This document shows, in pieces, positions 1 through 5,569 of a stretch of DNA of 16,305 bases (position 1 is the first letter of the stretch; each line of letters opens with the position of its first letter). The notes under the pieces were generated by a model that had not been told where the DNA came from, did not search any database, and saw only the letters and a program-made list of their open reading frames with translations. The translations under genes were made by a program, and so were the position numbers. Source of the DNA: Oxalobacteraceae bacterium (GTDB taxonomy: Bacteria > Pseudomonadota > Gammaproteobacteria > Burkholderiales > Burkholderiaceae_D); NCBI GenBank assembly GCA_003132085.1, contig PKWO01000143.1, positions 1 through 16,305 of the forward strand, written 5' to 3'.

Positions 1-61
1 CTTGCGCGAACTCGACGACATGTTGGCGGATGCCGAAACCAAGGCCGGCGCCTCCGCTTGA
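1..61 (+). CDS. 3' end of an antitoxin-like gene (partial)
   Basis: Only the last 19 codons are in the window; they read LRELDDMLADAETKAGASA and end at TGA 59-61. The frame starts upstream of base 1. The tail is polar, acidic and alanine-rich, and directly precedes a ParE/RelE-type toxin, so the gene is most likely the cognate antitoxin (ParD/ribbon-helix-helix or a similar class). The DNA-binding domain lies outside the window, so the antitoxin family cannot be decided here. Its stop codon overlaps the toxin start (TTGA), the usual order for a co-translated antitoxin-toxin pair. The role is inferred mainly from position. Confidence 0.6.
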   Translation, partial: LRELDDMLADAETKAGASA

Positions 62-357
62 GCTATCGGGTCCGCTACACCAAGAGTGCGCGGGAAGACC
101 TGCATCATCTCTATGCATTTTTGCTGAAACGGGACTTAGCAGCGGCGAGGCGAGCCCGCGAGGCGATCGCCAAGAGCATCACCTTTCTGTCGGATTTCCC
201 GTTTACATGCCGGAAAGTCGCAGCTGACACGCCTTTTTTGCGCGAGCTTGTGATCCCGTTTGGCTCGGCCGGTTATGTCGCGCTGTTCGAGATAGACGAC
301 CACGAAACGGTCACCATCCTGGCAATTCGCCACCAGCGGGAAGATGATTATTATTGA
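58..357 (+). CDS. ParE/RelE-family type II toxin
   Basis: This 99-residue protein has the size and pattern of the ParE/RelE superfamily. The N-terminus (SYRVRYTKSAREDL) has the usual first strand plus an A-x-x-DL helix start. The middle has a FPFTCRK segment where ParE proteins have FP..GR. The C-terminus (VTILAIRHQREDDYY) matches the last strand with its basic/acidic tail. ParE members usually inhibit DNA gyrase and RelE members cleave mRNA at the ribosome; sequence alone does not separate them here, though the FP motif and tail favour ParE. The start is TTG 58-60, the only early start in frame. It overlaps the antitoxin stop, and no Shine-Dalgarno is visible, so translation probably depends on coupling to the antitoxin. 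No frame damage is seen. Confidence 0.88.
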   Translation: MSYRVRYTKSAREDLHHLYAFLLKRDLAAARRAREAIAKSITFLSDFPFTCRKVAADTPFLRELVIPFGSAGYVALFEIDDHETVTILAIRHQREDDYY

Positions 358-509
358 CCGGTTTGCAGTCCAATCTATACAGGTTGATTTCAATCTTTCC
401 TTGCAAATTGGGGTGGAGTCCATAGATACAATTACCCCTAATTCCTTGTGCGCTAGTTCGTAGCCCCAAGGCGCTTGCCAATCCGTCTTCTACAAGGCAT
501 CCTCCAGGT

Positions 510-1562
510 ATGATGCCAATCCCGCCCCGGCCAACCACCGCCACCGCCCAAGCTGCCAACCGCATCAGCCGTTTTTATCTCGTTCGAGAAATCGGCCGGG
601 GCGCAATGGGCGCAGTATATGTTGCGCGCGACCCTGTGATCGATCGCAATGTCGCGATTAAAACATTCTGCGCACATCTGAGCGCTGCTGAAAAAAAACA
701 AGCCGACCAACAATTCATCAACGAGGCGCGTGCCGCCGGTCGTTTGTGTCATCCGAATATCGTTACCATTTACGACGCCGGTAGCGAAGGCGGCACAACC
801 TACATCGCGATGGAGTATTTGCAAGGGACCGAACTCAGCAAGTTGCTCAACGGCGGCCACAAATTCGCGCCGGACGAGGTTGCTTCCATTGCCTGGAAAC
901 TTGCCGATGCGCTGGCCCACGCCCACAAAAATGGCGTCATCCACCGCGATATCAAGCCAGCCAATATTTTCATGCTGGCCGAAAATCAACCGAAGATTTT
1001 CGATTTTGGCATCGCCCGCGCTCCCAACCGCATACAGGATCAACAAACCGAGGGCGAGCAACCGTACACGCTGTTTCGCAACAACCTCCTCGGCACGCCC
1101 CACTACATGTCTCCAGAACAGGCTACCGGGCGCCAGGTTGACCAACTGACCGATGTCTATTCGCTGGGCGCAGTCATGTACGAAATGCTTGTGCACCGCA
1201 AGCCTTTCGAATCGGACAATATCGATACCGTACTGGAATCGATCGCCCGCAAGGCGCCGTCAGCTCCGAGTGAACTGAATAAAGAAGTCCCGCTCCGCCT
1301 GTCGGAGATTGTGATGAAGGCGATGAGAAAGCGCCCTGGAAAACGCTATCAAAGCGCGCAAGAAATGGCGGAAGACCTCAGCCGCTACCTGACGTCCGAA
1401 AAAGGGAAACAGGCTGCCGCCTCTGCCCCTCTGTCTAAGCCGGAACAGTCTGGCACCTCGACGTCAGGATCTCGTTTGCGGTTATTGGCAGCAAGCGCTG
1501 CACTTGCGGCACTTGCGGCACTTGCGGCACTCGCAGTAAGCGGCTATCTCTGGTTGCATTGA
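510..1562 (+). CDS. Membrane-anchored Ser/Thr protein kinase (Hanks type)
   Basis: This 350-residue protein is a bacterial eukaryotic-like Ser/Thr kinase. The domain spans about residues 22-290. Visible are the glycine loop G29-x-G31-x-x-G34, the VAIK lysine K51, the helix-C glutamate E72, the catalytic loop HRDIKPAN (D147, K149, N152) and DFG (D165-G167). The activation segment ends GTPHYMSPEQ. All catalytic residues are present, so it should be active. A Ser/Ala/Lys-rich linker follows, then one C-terminal hydrophobic segment (about 323-348), suggesting a cytoplasmic catalytic domain anchored by a tail. No PASTA or other sensor domain is present. Two ATGs lie in tandem at 510 and 513; SD-like sequence upstream is weak. 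The gene converges on an HDOD-GAF gene, with 43 bp between the stops. Substrate is unknown. Confidence 0.93.
   Translation: MMPIPPRPTTATAQAANRISRFYLVREIGRGAMGAVYVARDPVIDRNVAIKTFCAHLSAAEKKQADQQFINEARAAGRLCHPNIVTIYDAGSEGGTTYIAMEYLQGTELSKLLNGGHKFAPDEVASIAWKLADALAHAHKNGVIHRDIKPANIFMLAENQPKIFDFGIARAPNRIQDQQTEGEQPYTLFRNNLLGTPHYMSPEQATGRQVDQLTDVYSLGAVMYEMLVHRKPFESDNIDTVLESIARKAPSAPSELNKEVPLRLSEIVMKAMRKRPGKRYQSAQEMAEDLSRYLTSEKGKQAAASAPLSKPEQSGTSTSGSRLRLLAASAALAALAALAALAVSGYLWLH
1500..1535 (+). repeat. 9-bp in-frame tandem repeat in the kinase transmembrane segment
   Basis: The unit GCACTTGCG occurs three times in perfect tandem (1500-1508, 1509-1517, 1518-1526). A fourth degenerate copy, GCACTCGCA, occupies 1527-1535. 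The unit begins on a codon boundary and encodes Ala-Leu-Ala, giving an (ALA)4 run inside the hydrophobic tail. Unit gain or loss would change transmembrane length by three residues without shifting the frame. Confidence 0.9.
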
Positions 1563-1605
1563 CCTGGTGCAATCGCCACATGCAGGGTTGGACGCCATAC
1601 GAAGG

Positions 1606-3234
1606 TTACCGAGAACTCAGGACTGCCAGTACTTGCACTTTCAACGTTCTGATCAATGCTGCCTCATCCGAGGGTACACCCTCCGGTGCAGGTTGTGTCC
1701 GGTCGGCGTAGAAGAAACCAAGCGGCACTTTTTGCACGACCAACGGCAACACGATGAAACTGCGCGCATCGGGTAATAGCGCACGATGCCAAGCTGGAAT
1801 CAAATCACGAATTTTGGAGACGCTGGCGTCAGAAATCATCAAATCGGCATCGTTCTCCATCGCCAGATGGAAAAGATCGCGCGAAGAAGCACACGGAAAT
1901 ACAAAACGTGCTTGTAGAGCAGTATTGTTTTCGCCCAGCGAAATACGCGCCCGGAATTGGTTGGTTTTAATATCCTTCAAACATATCGTCGCGAATCGGA
2001 AACCCATACTGCGATAAATCGTTTCTAGCGCCAGCATGATCAGATCGTTTACTACGCAACGGCCTGAAGCCATCATCTCCGTAACGTCCTGAACGCCCGC
2101 CATCAGTTGTTCGCGAGCATTGACCGGCTTACCGCTAGGATGGCGCATATTGGCCTGCAAGGCTTCACTGTCTTCAATGATGGTCATCAGCAGTTCGCTG
2201 GGCAACCCCAGTTCTGCGGCTTCAGCGATCGAAGTATCGTCGCCCGGTTCCCAGTCGGAATCCGTCTGCGCATCCTGATCGCCGTCACCTGAATCGGTTT
2301 GCGGAACGGTTAGGTAAGCCTGGTCGGTCAATGCCCGTGTTTCCTGTGCCACAGTCGCGAACAAACGGGTCAGGCTCTCCTGATCCAGATCTAATGCATG
2401 ACCGAAACGTTTGAGAAGCGCCCTGCCGGCAACATCCTGTCCCTCGTCATGCATTCGCGGAAGCAATGTCGCCGCCGCCATGCTGAATGCGGCAACCTGT
2501 TGCATCCATTCCTGCCGTGTCTTGGCCAGTCTGAGAACGCCCTGCGGCAACGGGTTAAGCGCCGTGACGATGGTATTCGGGATTTGCCACTCTCGCAGAA
2601 CGGACTCGGCCAACAAGTCAAAACTACACCCCAAGACTTTCACCGAGGCTTGGGTGGGCGTGTGGCTACCGCCTTCAATCAATGCCACAATCTCACCGTA
2701 CAAGGTGTGGTCGTGCGCCGCAACCAGAAGCCGTCCCATATTCTTGAACAGCGCCGCAACTGCCGCCTCTTCCGCATCCTTAAAATGGCTGCGCCGCGCC
2801 AGTTCACGACCGATAACGCTGGCGCTGAGCGCATGCTCCAACTCCGCGCGCACACTCAGTGCGTGACTGCCGGACATGCCGTCCACCAGCAACATCGCCA
2901 GCGCACTGGTCTTCACCGTATCGAATCCGAGCATGAAAATCGCTTTGGAAATCGTTGTGACCGGCGCAACCGAATAGCTGCGGTATTCCGCCGTGTTTGC
3001 TATGCGTAAAATTTTTTGGGTCAACGCGACATCGGCCAGCACGAAATATGCGAGTTCGCGCACCGATTCATGATCCGAAGATGCCAAACGGACCACGCGC
3101 GATACAGAACTGCCAAGCGCCGGTAAGTCAGTATTCTCACTGATACTTTGCAGCAAGCGGTCACACGCTGAAAATACATCATCGTCAACTGGAATGGAGC
3201 CTGGCGGACGTGATGAACTCGAACTGATGGGCAC
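1606..3234 (-). CDS. HDOD-GAF domain signalling protein
   Basis: This protein has 542 residues. The N-terminal half (about 30-235) is an HDOD domain, with the typical run ADVALTQKILRIANTAEYR followed by TTISKAIFMLGFDTVKT. Where true HD phosphohydrolases have a His-Asp pair, this one has ALFKNMG, so it is expected to be non-catalytic and scaffolding. An acidic linker (DSGDGDQDAQTDSDWEPGDD, about 315-335) follows. The C-terminal part (about 385-540) looks like a GAF-type sensor fold. Start choice: GTG at 3234-3232 is preceded at 7 nt by AAGGAG (3247-3242), which is much better than any other start in the frame. Partner and ligand are unknown. It is convergent with the Ser/Thr kinase, which may be functionally related (inference). 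Confidence 0.9.
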   Translation of the reverse strand: MPISSSSSRPPGSIPVDDDVFSACDRLLQSISENTDLPALGSSVSRVVRLASSDHESVRELAYFVLADVALTQKILRIANTAEYRSYSVAPVTTISKAIFMLGFDTVKTSALAMLLVDGMSGSHALSVRAELEHALSASVIGRELARRSHFKDAEEAAVAALFKNMGRLLVAAHDHTLYGEIVALIEGGSHTPTQASVKVLGCSFDLLAESVLREWQIPNTIVTALNPLPQGVLRLAKTRQEWMQQVAAFSMAAATLLPRMHDEGQDVAGRALLKRFGHALDLDQESLTRLFATVAQETRALTDQAYLTVPQTDSGDGDQDAQTDSDWEPGDDTSIAEAAELGLPSELLMTIIEDSEALQANMRHPSGKPVNAREQLMAGVQDVTEMMASGRCVVNDLIMLALETIYRSMGFRFATICLKDIKTNQFRARISLGENNTALQARFVFPCASSRDLFHLAMENDADLMISDASVSKIRDLIPAWHRALLPDARSFIVLPLVVQKVPLGFFYADRTQPAPEGVPSDEAALIRTLKVQVLAVLSSR

Positions 3235-3241
3235 TGATGAT

Positions 3242-3247
3242 CTCCTT
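3242..3247 (-). promoter_or_regulatory. Ribosome binding site fixing the GTG start of the HDOD gene
   Basis: AAGGAG on the minus strand lies 7 nt upstream of GTG 3234-3232. It is the best Shine-Dalgarno on this strand nearby and decides the start. Confidence 0.85.
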
Positions 3248-3259
3248 GATCTGGATGCT

Positions 3260-3274
3260 GCGCGATCATCGCGC
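3260..3274. promoter_or_regulatory. Perfect 7+1+7 dyad in the HDOD gene leader
   Basis: GCGCGAT-C-ATCGCGC is a perfect inverted repeat between the predicted promoter and the ribosome binding site of the HDOD gene, about 10-25 nt downstream of the expected transcription start. The one-base centre makes it a better candidate protein-binding dyad (operator) than an RNA hairpin, although a shorter GCGC stem with a wider loop could form. Confidence 0.4.
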
Positions 3275-3291
3275 GTGACTCTACTTTACGG

Positions 3292-3320
3292 ATGATGCCG
3301 CATATAGGTGCAATTGTCGA
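3292..3320 (-). promoter_or_regulatory. Candidate sigma-70 promoter of the HDOD gene
   Basis: On the minus strand, TCGACA (3320-3315, five of six matches to TTGACA) is separated by exactly 17 nt from CATCAT (3297-3292, four of six matches to TATAAT). Transcription would start near 3285, about 50 nt ahead of the GTG start. The -10 is weak, so this is a prediction from motif and spacing only. Confidence 0.4.
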
Positions 3321-3324
3321 TTAA

Positions 3325-3540
3325 AGAGAGGCAACGAAGAGAGACGACGACGAGACGCAACTGCATCCGTTCACGTTGCTGGTCCCGGTCATCGGCACGA
3401 TCAGTGCATTGCTGCTCGTTGAACCACCGTTGTGGCGGAAGACCGCGGCGGATATGGGCATACTTATTAATTCGACCAGTTCGGCGAGCGTTGGTTCACA
3501 GAAATCCGTTGCCGGCGAAGTTACCGCTTTGCCTATATAG
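3325..3540 (+). pseudogene. Open frame with one hydrophobic segment, no good start: possible gene remnant
   Basis: Within the 359-bp gap between the HDOD gene and ppa, this plus-strand frame is open for 71 codons before TAG 3538-3540. It encodes a charged start (KRDDDE), the hydrophobic run FTLLVPVIGTISALLLV, then a polar Ser/Thr-rich tail. It reads more like protein than the arginine-rich overlapping frame at 3308-3559. It has no ATG near its beginning and no Shine-Dalgarno ahead of its TTG (3376). The neighbouring frame does have a GTG at 3308, and a shift within the GACGACGAC stretch (about 3343-3351) would join the two. It could be a frameshifted small membrane protein, a remnant or chance. 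I recognise no family. Confidence 0.2.
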
Positions 3541-3547
3541 AACGAAA

Positions 3548-3567
3548 AAGCGCACCTAGGTGCGCTT
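3548..3567 (-). terminator. Rho-independent terminator of ppa
   Basis: A perfect 20-nt palindrome, AAGCGCACCT followed by AGGTGCGCTT, lies 26 nt beyond the ppa stop. Read on the minus strand, the stem runs straight into T residues (TTTTTCG counting the stem end), as an intrinsic terminator should. In the plus direction no T tract follows directly, so it is probably one-way. Confidence 0.8.
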
Positions 3568-3593
3568 CAGCCAATTAATGCGTTTTTGCAAAG

Positions 3594-4142
3594 TCAAAAA
3601 TTCGGCTTGCTCGCAGCCTTGCCGTAAGCTTCCACGCCGGCCATGATTTCCGCTTTGGCCTCTTCGGGACCGAACCATCCTTCGATCTTGACCCATTTGC
3701 CTTTTTCAAGATCTTTGTAATGTTCGAAAAAGTGTTGAATCTGATGCAAATGCAAATCGTTCATGTCCTCCGGTTTTTGCCAATGGGTGTAAAGCGGCAG
3801 GGTCTTTTCACTCGGCACCGCCAACACTTTGGCATCACCACCGGCTTCATCCGTCATCTTCAACACGCCTATCGCCCGGCAGCGCACGACGACACCTGGA
3901 AATAACGGGAATGGCGTGATCACCAGCACATCGACCGGGTCGCCATCATCGGAGATAGTATGCGGAATATAACCGTAATTGCATGGATAATGCATCGCAG
4001 TGGCCATAAAACGGTCGACGAAAATCGCGCCGGACTCTTTGTCCACTTCGTACTTGATCGGATCGGCATTCATCGGGATTTCGATGATCACATTGAAATC
4101 GTTCGGCAGATCGCGGCCGGCAGGAACTAGATTCAGACTCAT
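3594..4142 (-). CDS. ppa: Inorganic pyrophosphatase (family I, soluble)
   Basis: This 182-residue cytoplasmic enzyme hydrolyses pyrophosphate to phosphate, pulling biosynthetic reactions forward. The family signature DDGDPVDV is present. The active-site residues align with the E. coli enzyme at a constant +1 offset: E21, K30, E32, R44, Y56, D66, D68, D71, D98, D103, K105, Y142 and K143. All metal and phosphate ligands are therefore kept and the length is normal. The ATG at 4142-4140 has a GAGAG-like sequence upstream. The gene lies 105 bp downstream of hemY with its own perfect -10 box and is closed by a strong terminator, so it is probably transcribed mainly on its own, with possible read-through from the haem operon. 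Confidence 0.98.
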   Translation of the reverse strand: MSLNLVPAGRDLPNDFNVIIEIPMNADPIKYEVDKESGAIFVDRFMATAMHYPCNYGYIPHTISDDGDPVDVLVITPFPLFPGVVVRCRAIGVLKMTDEAGGDAKVLAVPSEKTLPLYTHWQKPEDMNDLHLHQIQHFFEHYKDLEKGKWVKIEGWFGPEEAKAEIMAGVEAYGKAASKPNF

Positions 4143-4182
4143 GTTGCACTCTCAGGTAAAGTAGATATATTGACAACGTTCC

Positions 4183-4188
4183 ATTATA
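4183..4188 (-). promoter_or_regulatory. -10 box of the ppa promoter
   Basis: TATAAT on the minus strand, a perfect -10 hexamer, sits in the hemY-ppa gap. It predicts a start near 4176 and a leader of about 33 nt. No good -35 is visible at 16-18 nt. Confidence 0.55.
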
Positions 4189-4247
4189 GCCGATTTTCGG
4201 GAAAAATGGTGCGTCGCAGCAGATTATTGCCGAAGGGGAAGCGGTCC

Positions 4248-5444
4248 CTATAGGATGCTTGCCAGCGCGCATTGCCGAAAATGTGCGGCTGCCTGTTCCG
4301 ACTGGTTCAGGGCTTCATGCAATTGTGCAAGCTTCAGATGCGCTTCACGCGTGGTGCCGGGTTCGATAGAGTCGGATAGTGCTTGCTCGAGATGGCGTTG
4401 CGCTTTGCCCCACAGTTTTTGCCGCAAACACAGCGTCCCCAAGGTCAGCGCCAGTTCTGCATCGGATGGACGTTCTATGCTCCAGGCTTCACAGCGCTCA
4501 ATCTGCGCGAGCAAAGCCGCTGAGCCTTCGGCTGCGGCAGATTTGCGATAAGCTTTTACCAATTTGTCGTCCCACTCCGCAGTAAGCGCTTTCTCGACTA
4601 TCGCACGCGCTTCGTCATGCAAACCGCGCGCATTAAACGTATCGGCGGCACGTACCGCAACAAAAGGCTTGACACGATCCGCCGCCGGAATGGTTTGCCA
4701 CAGATTCAAGATCGACTCGGCATCATGATTGCGGTCCAAAAGAAGATCTTCATAGGCGAGTTCACGCAGCCGGCGCGATAATGCCGGGTGCAAAGCATTG
4801 TGATTGTCGAGCGACCGAACGAGGCGCAATACTTCTGTCCAGTTGCGCGCGCGTTGATTCGCTTTCAGGGCCAAACGCAATGCGTGGATGTGGCGGGTGC
4901 CGCTGGCATTCAGTTCTTTCACCGCCGCCAGAGCCAACTCCGGTTGATGATCATCTACCAGCAATTCGATCATCGTCATCAAACGCGCGGTTTTCAGCGG
5001 TATATCGTCTTGGACCGCTGACAACCACAGATCCCGACGCTCGGATTGACGCATCCGATGTACCGCCCGCGCGGCAATCAGGGCTGCGAGCCCGGCATTT
5101 TCGGGAGATTCCAGCGCGCGCTTCGCCGCTTTTTCCGCATGGCCGAAACGGCCTTCGAATAAAGCTTTCAACGCGTCGCGCAGTGCGCGATTTCCTTCGC
5201 GTTCGCGCTTTTCCCTTCGATAAGCGGCAACGCGACCGGGTAATTCTTTGGTCGTGTTGATCGCATTCAGCACGAAATGCAGCAGGAAAAACAGCAGAAA
5301 AGCCAACAACAAGAATAAATTCAGCGACAGGTCAACCCGGGTCGGCGGGTAAAACAGGACCACATTACCGGGATCAAAACGGGCACCCACTGCGAGGCCA
5401 ATCGCAATGAAAAACAATGCCACCACCCAAAGAAAAACGCGCAT
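4248..5444 (-). CDS. hemY: HemY-like haem biosynthesis protein with TPR-like repeats
   Basis: This 398-residue inner-membrane protein is the proteobacterial HemY. It is not the Bacillus protoporphyrinogen oxidase that shares the name. Two hydrophobic segments at the N-terminus (about 1-19 and 41-62) with the loop RFDPGNVVLFYPPTRVDLS form the typical HemY_N region. The rest is alpha-helical with TPR-like pairs, for example the last repeat PSDAELALTLGTLCLRQKLWGKAQRHLEQAL. Its precise role is unsettled; it is generally seen as a scaffold or regulator of late haem synthesis. The ATG at 5444-5442 is preceded by TGAGGAAT, which lies inside a mobile-element-like inverted repeat. This replaces what looks like an ancestral overlap with the hemX stop codon. 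Confidence 0.95.
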   Translation of the reverse strand: MRVFLWVVALFFIAIGLAVGARFDPGNVVLFYPPTRVDLSLNLFLLLAFLLFFLLHFVLNAINTTKELPGRVAAYRREKREREGNRALRDALKALFEGRFGHAEKAAKRALESPENAGLAALIAARAVHRMRQSERRDLWLSAVQDDIPLKTARLMTMIELLVDDHQPELALAAVKELNASGTRHIHALRLALKANQRARNWTEVLRLVRSLDNHNALHPALSRRLRELAYEDLLLDRNHDAESILNLWQTIPAADRVKPFVAVRAADTFNARGLHDEARAIVEKALTAEWDDKLVKAYRKSAAAEGSAALLAQIERCEAWSIERPSDAELALTLGTLCLRQKLWGKAQRHLEQALSDSIEPGTTREAHLKLAQLHEALNQSEQAAAHFRQCALASIL

Positions 5445-5569
5445 TATTCTGGATTCCTCAATTGAAAGCGCCCGTTGGCAGTCGGTGATGGCTATCGAAG
5501 GGTAGAAAAGATGTATTCATAAGGCTTTCCAGATATAGGGGCGCGGTCAACTGAGGAATCCAGGATTAT
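5443..5569 (-). promoter_or_regulatory. Long RNA stem enclosing the hemY ribosome binding site
   Basis: In the hemX-hemY transcript, the 5' arm (5569-5539) starts at the hemX stop codon. The 3' arm (5473-5443) contains the hemY Shine-Dalgarno TGAGGAAT and the first two bases of the hemY ATG. The arms pair over about 31 positions with only a few mismatches (one CC/UU internal loop, two single mismatches, one G-U) around a loop of about 65 nt. A ribosome finishing hemX would open the 5' arm, so hemY translation would be coupled to hemX. This is inferred from complementarity only. Confidence 0.45.
5448..5564. mobile_element. Candidate 117-bp MITE-like element between hemX and hemY
   Basis: The left end (5448-5473) and the right end (5539-5564) are 26-bp inverted repeats with 22 of 26 identical bases. 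The left arm begins TCTGGATTCCTCAATTGA and the right arm, read inward on the other strand, begins CCTGGATTCCTCAGTTGA; both then have two differing bases and GCGCCC. The segment is flanked by the direct repeat ATTAT (5443-5447 and 5565-5569). Deleting the segment and one ATTAT gives CCATAATGCGC on the minus strand, so the hemX TAA and hemY ATG become a TAATG overlap. The 65-bp interior shows no coding potential. I recognise no insertion-sequence family, and copy number in the genome cannot be seen. A purely structural, non-mobile origin remains possible. Confidence 0.6.

Noticed and set aside
371..390. Small hairpin CAATCT-ATAC-AGGTTG after the toxin gene
   Set aside because: Stem is only six pairs, AT-rich with a G-U pair, and the following sequence is only loosely T-rich; too weak to call a terminator.
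402..434. TTGCAA and TACAAT as a promoter for the kinase
   Set aside because: The two hexamers are 20 nt apart, outside the workable spacing, and no better pairing was found.
453..1196. Long antisense open frame (247 codons) opposite the kinase
   Set aside because: Lies wholly inside the kinase gene on the other strand, contains no recognisable domain, and has the composition expected of a codon-bias shadow.
2398..3009. Plus-strand open frame of 203 codons opposite the HDOD gene
   Set aside because: Rich in Arg, Gln, His and Cys with no domain pattern; the minus-strand frame has clear HDOD and GAF-like sequence and a good ribosome site.
3021..3269. Alternative minus-strand start region at 3269 upstream of the HDOD gene
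   Set aside because: That frame is different from the HDOD frame and yields no domain; the GTG at 3234 with AAGGAG is better supported.
4781..5260. Plus-strand open frame of 159 codons opposite hemY
   Set aside because: Opposite a well-supported hemY with typical membrane and TPR-like sequence; composition is shadow-like.
5511..5553. Promoter inside the MITE-like segment (TTGACC in the right repeat with TATGAA on the minus strand)
   Set aside because: Spacing is well over 20 nt and no -10 occurs at 16-18 nt, so an outward promoter is not supported.
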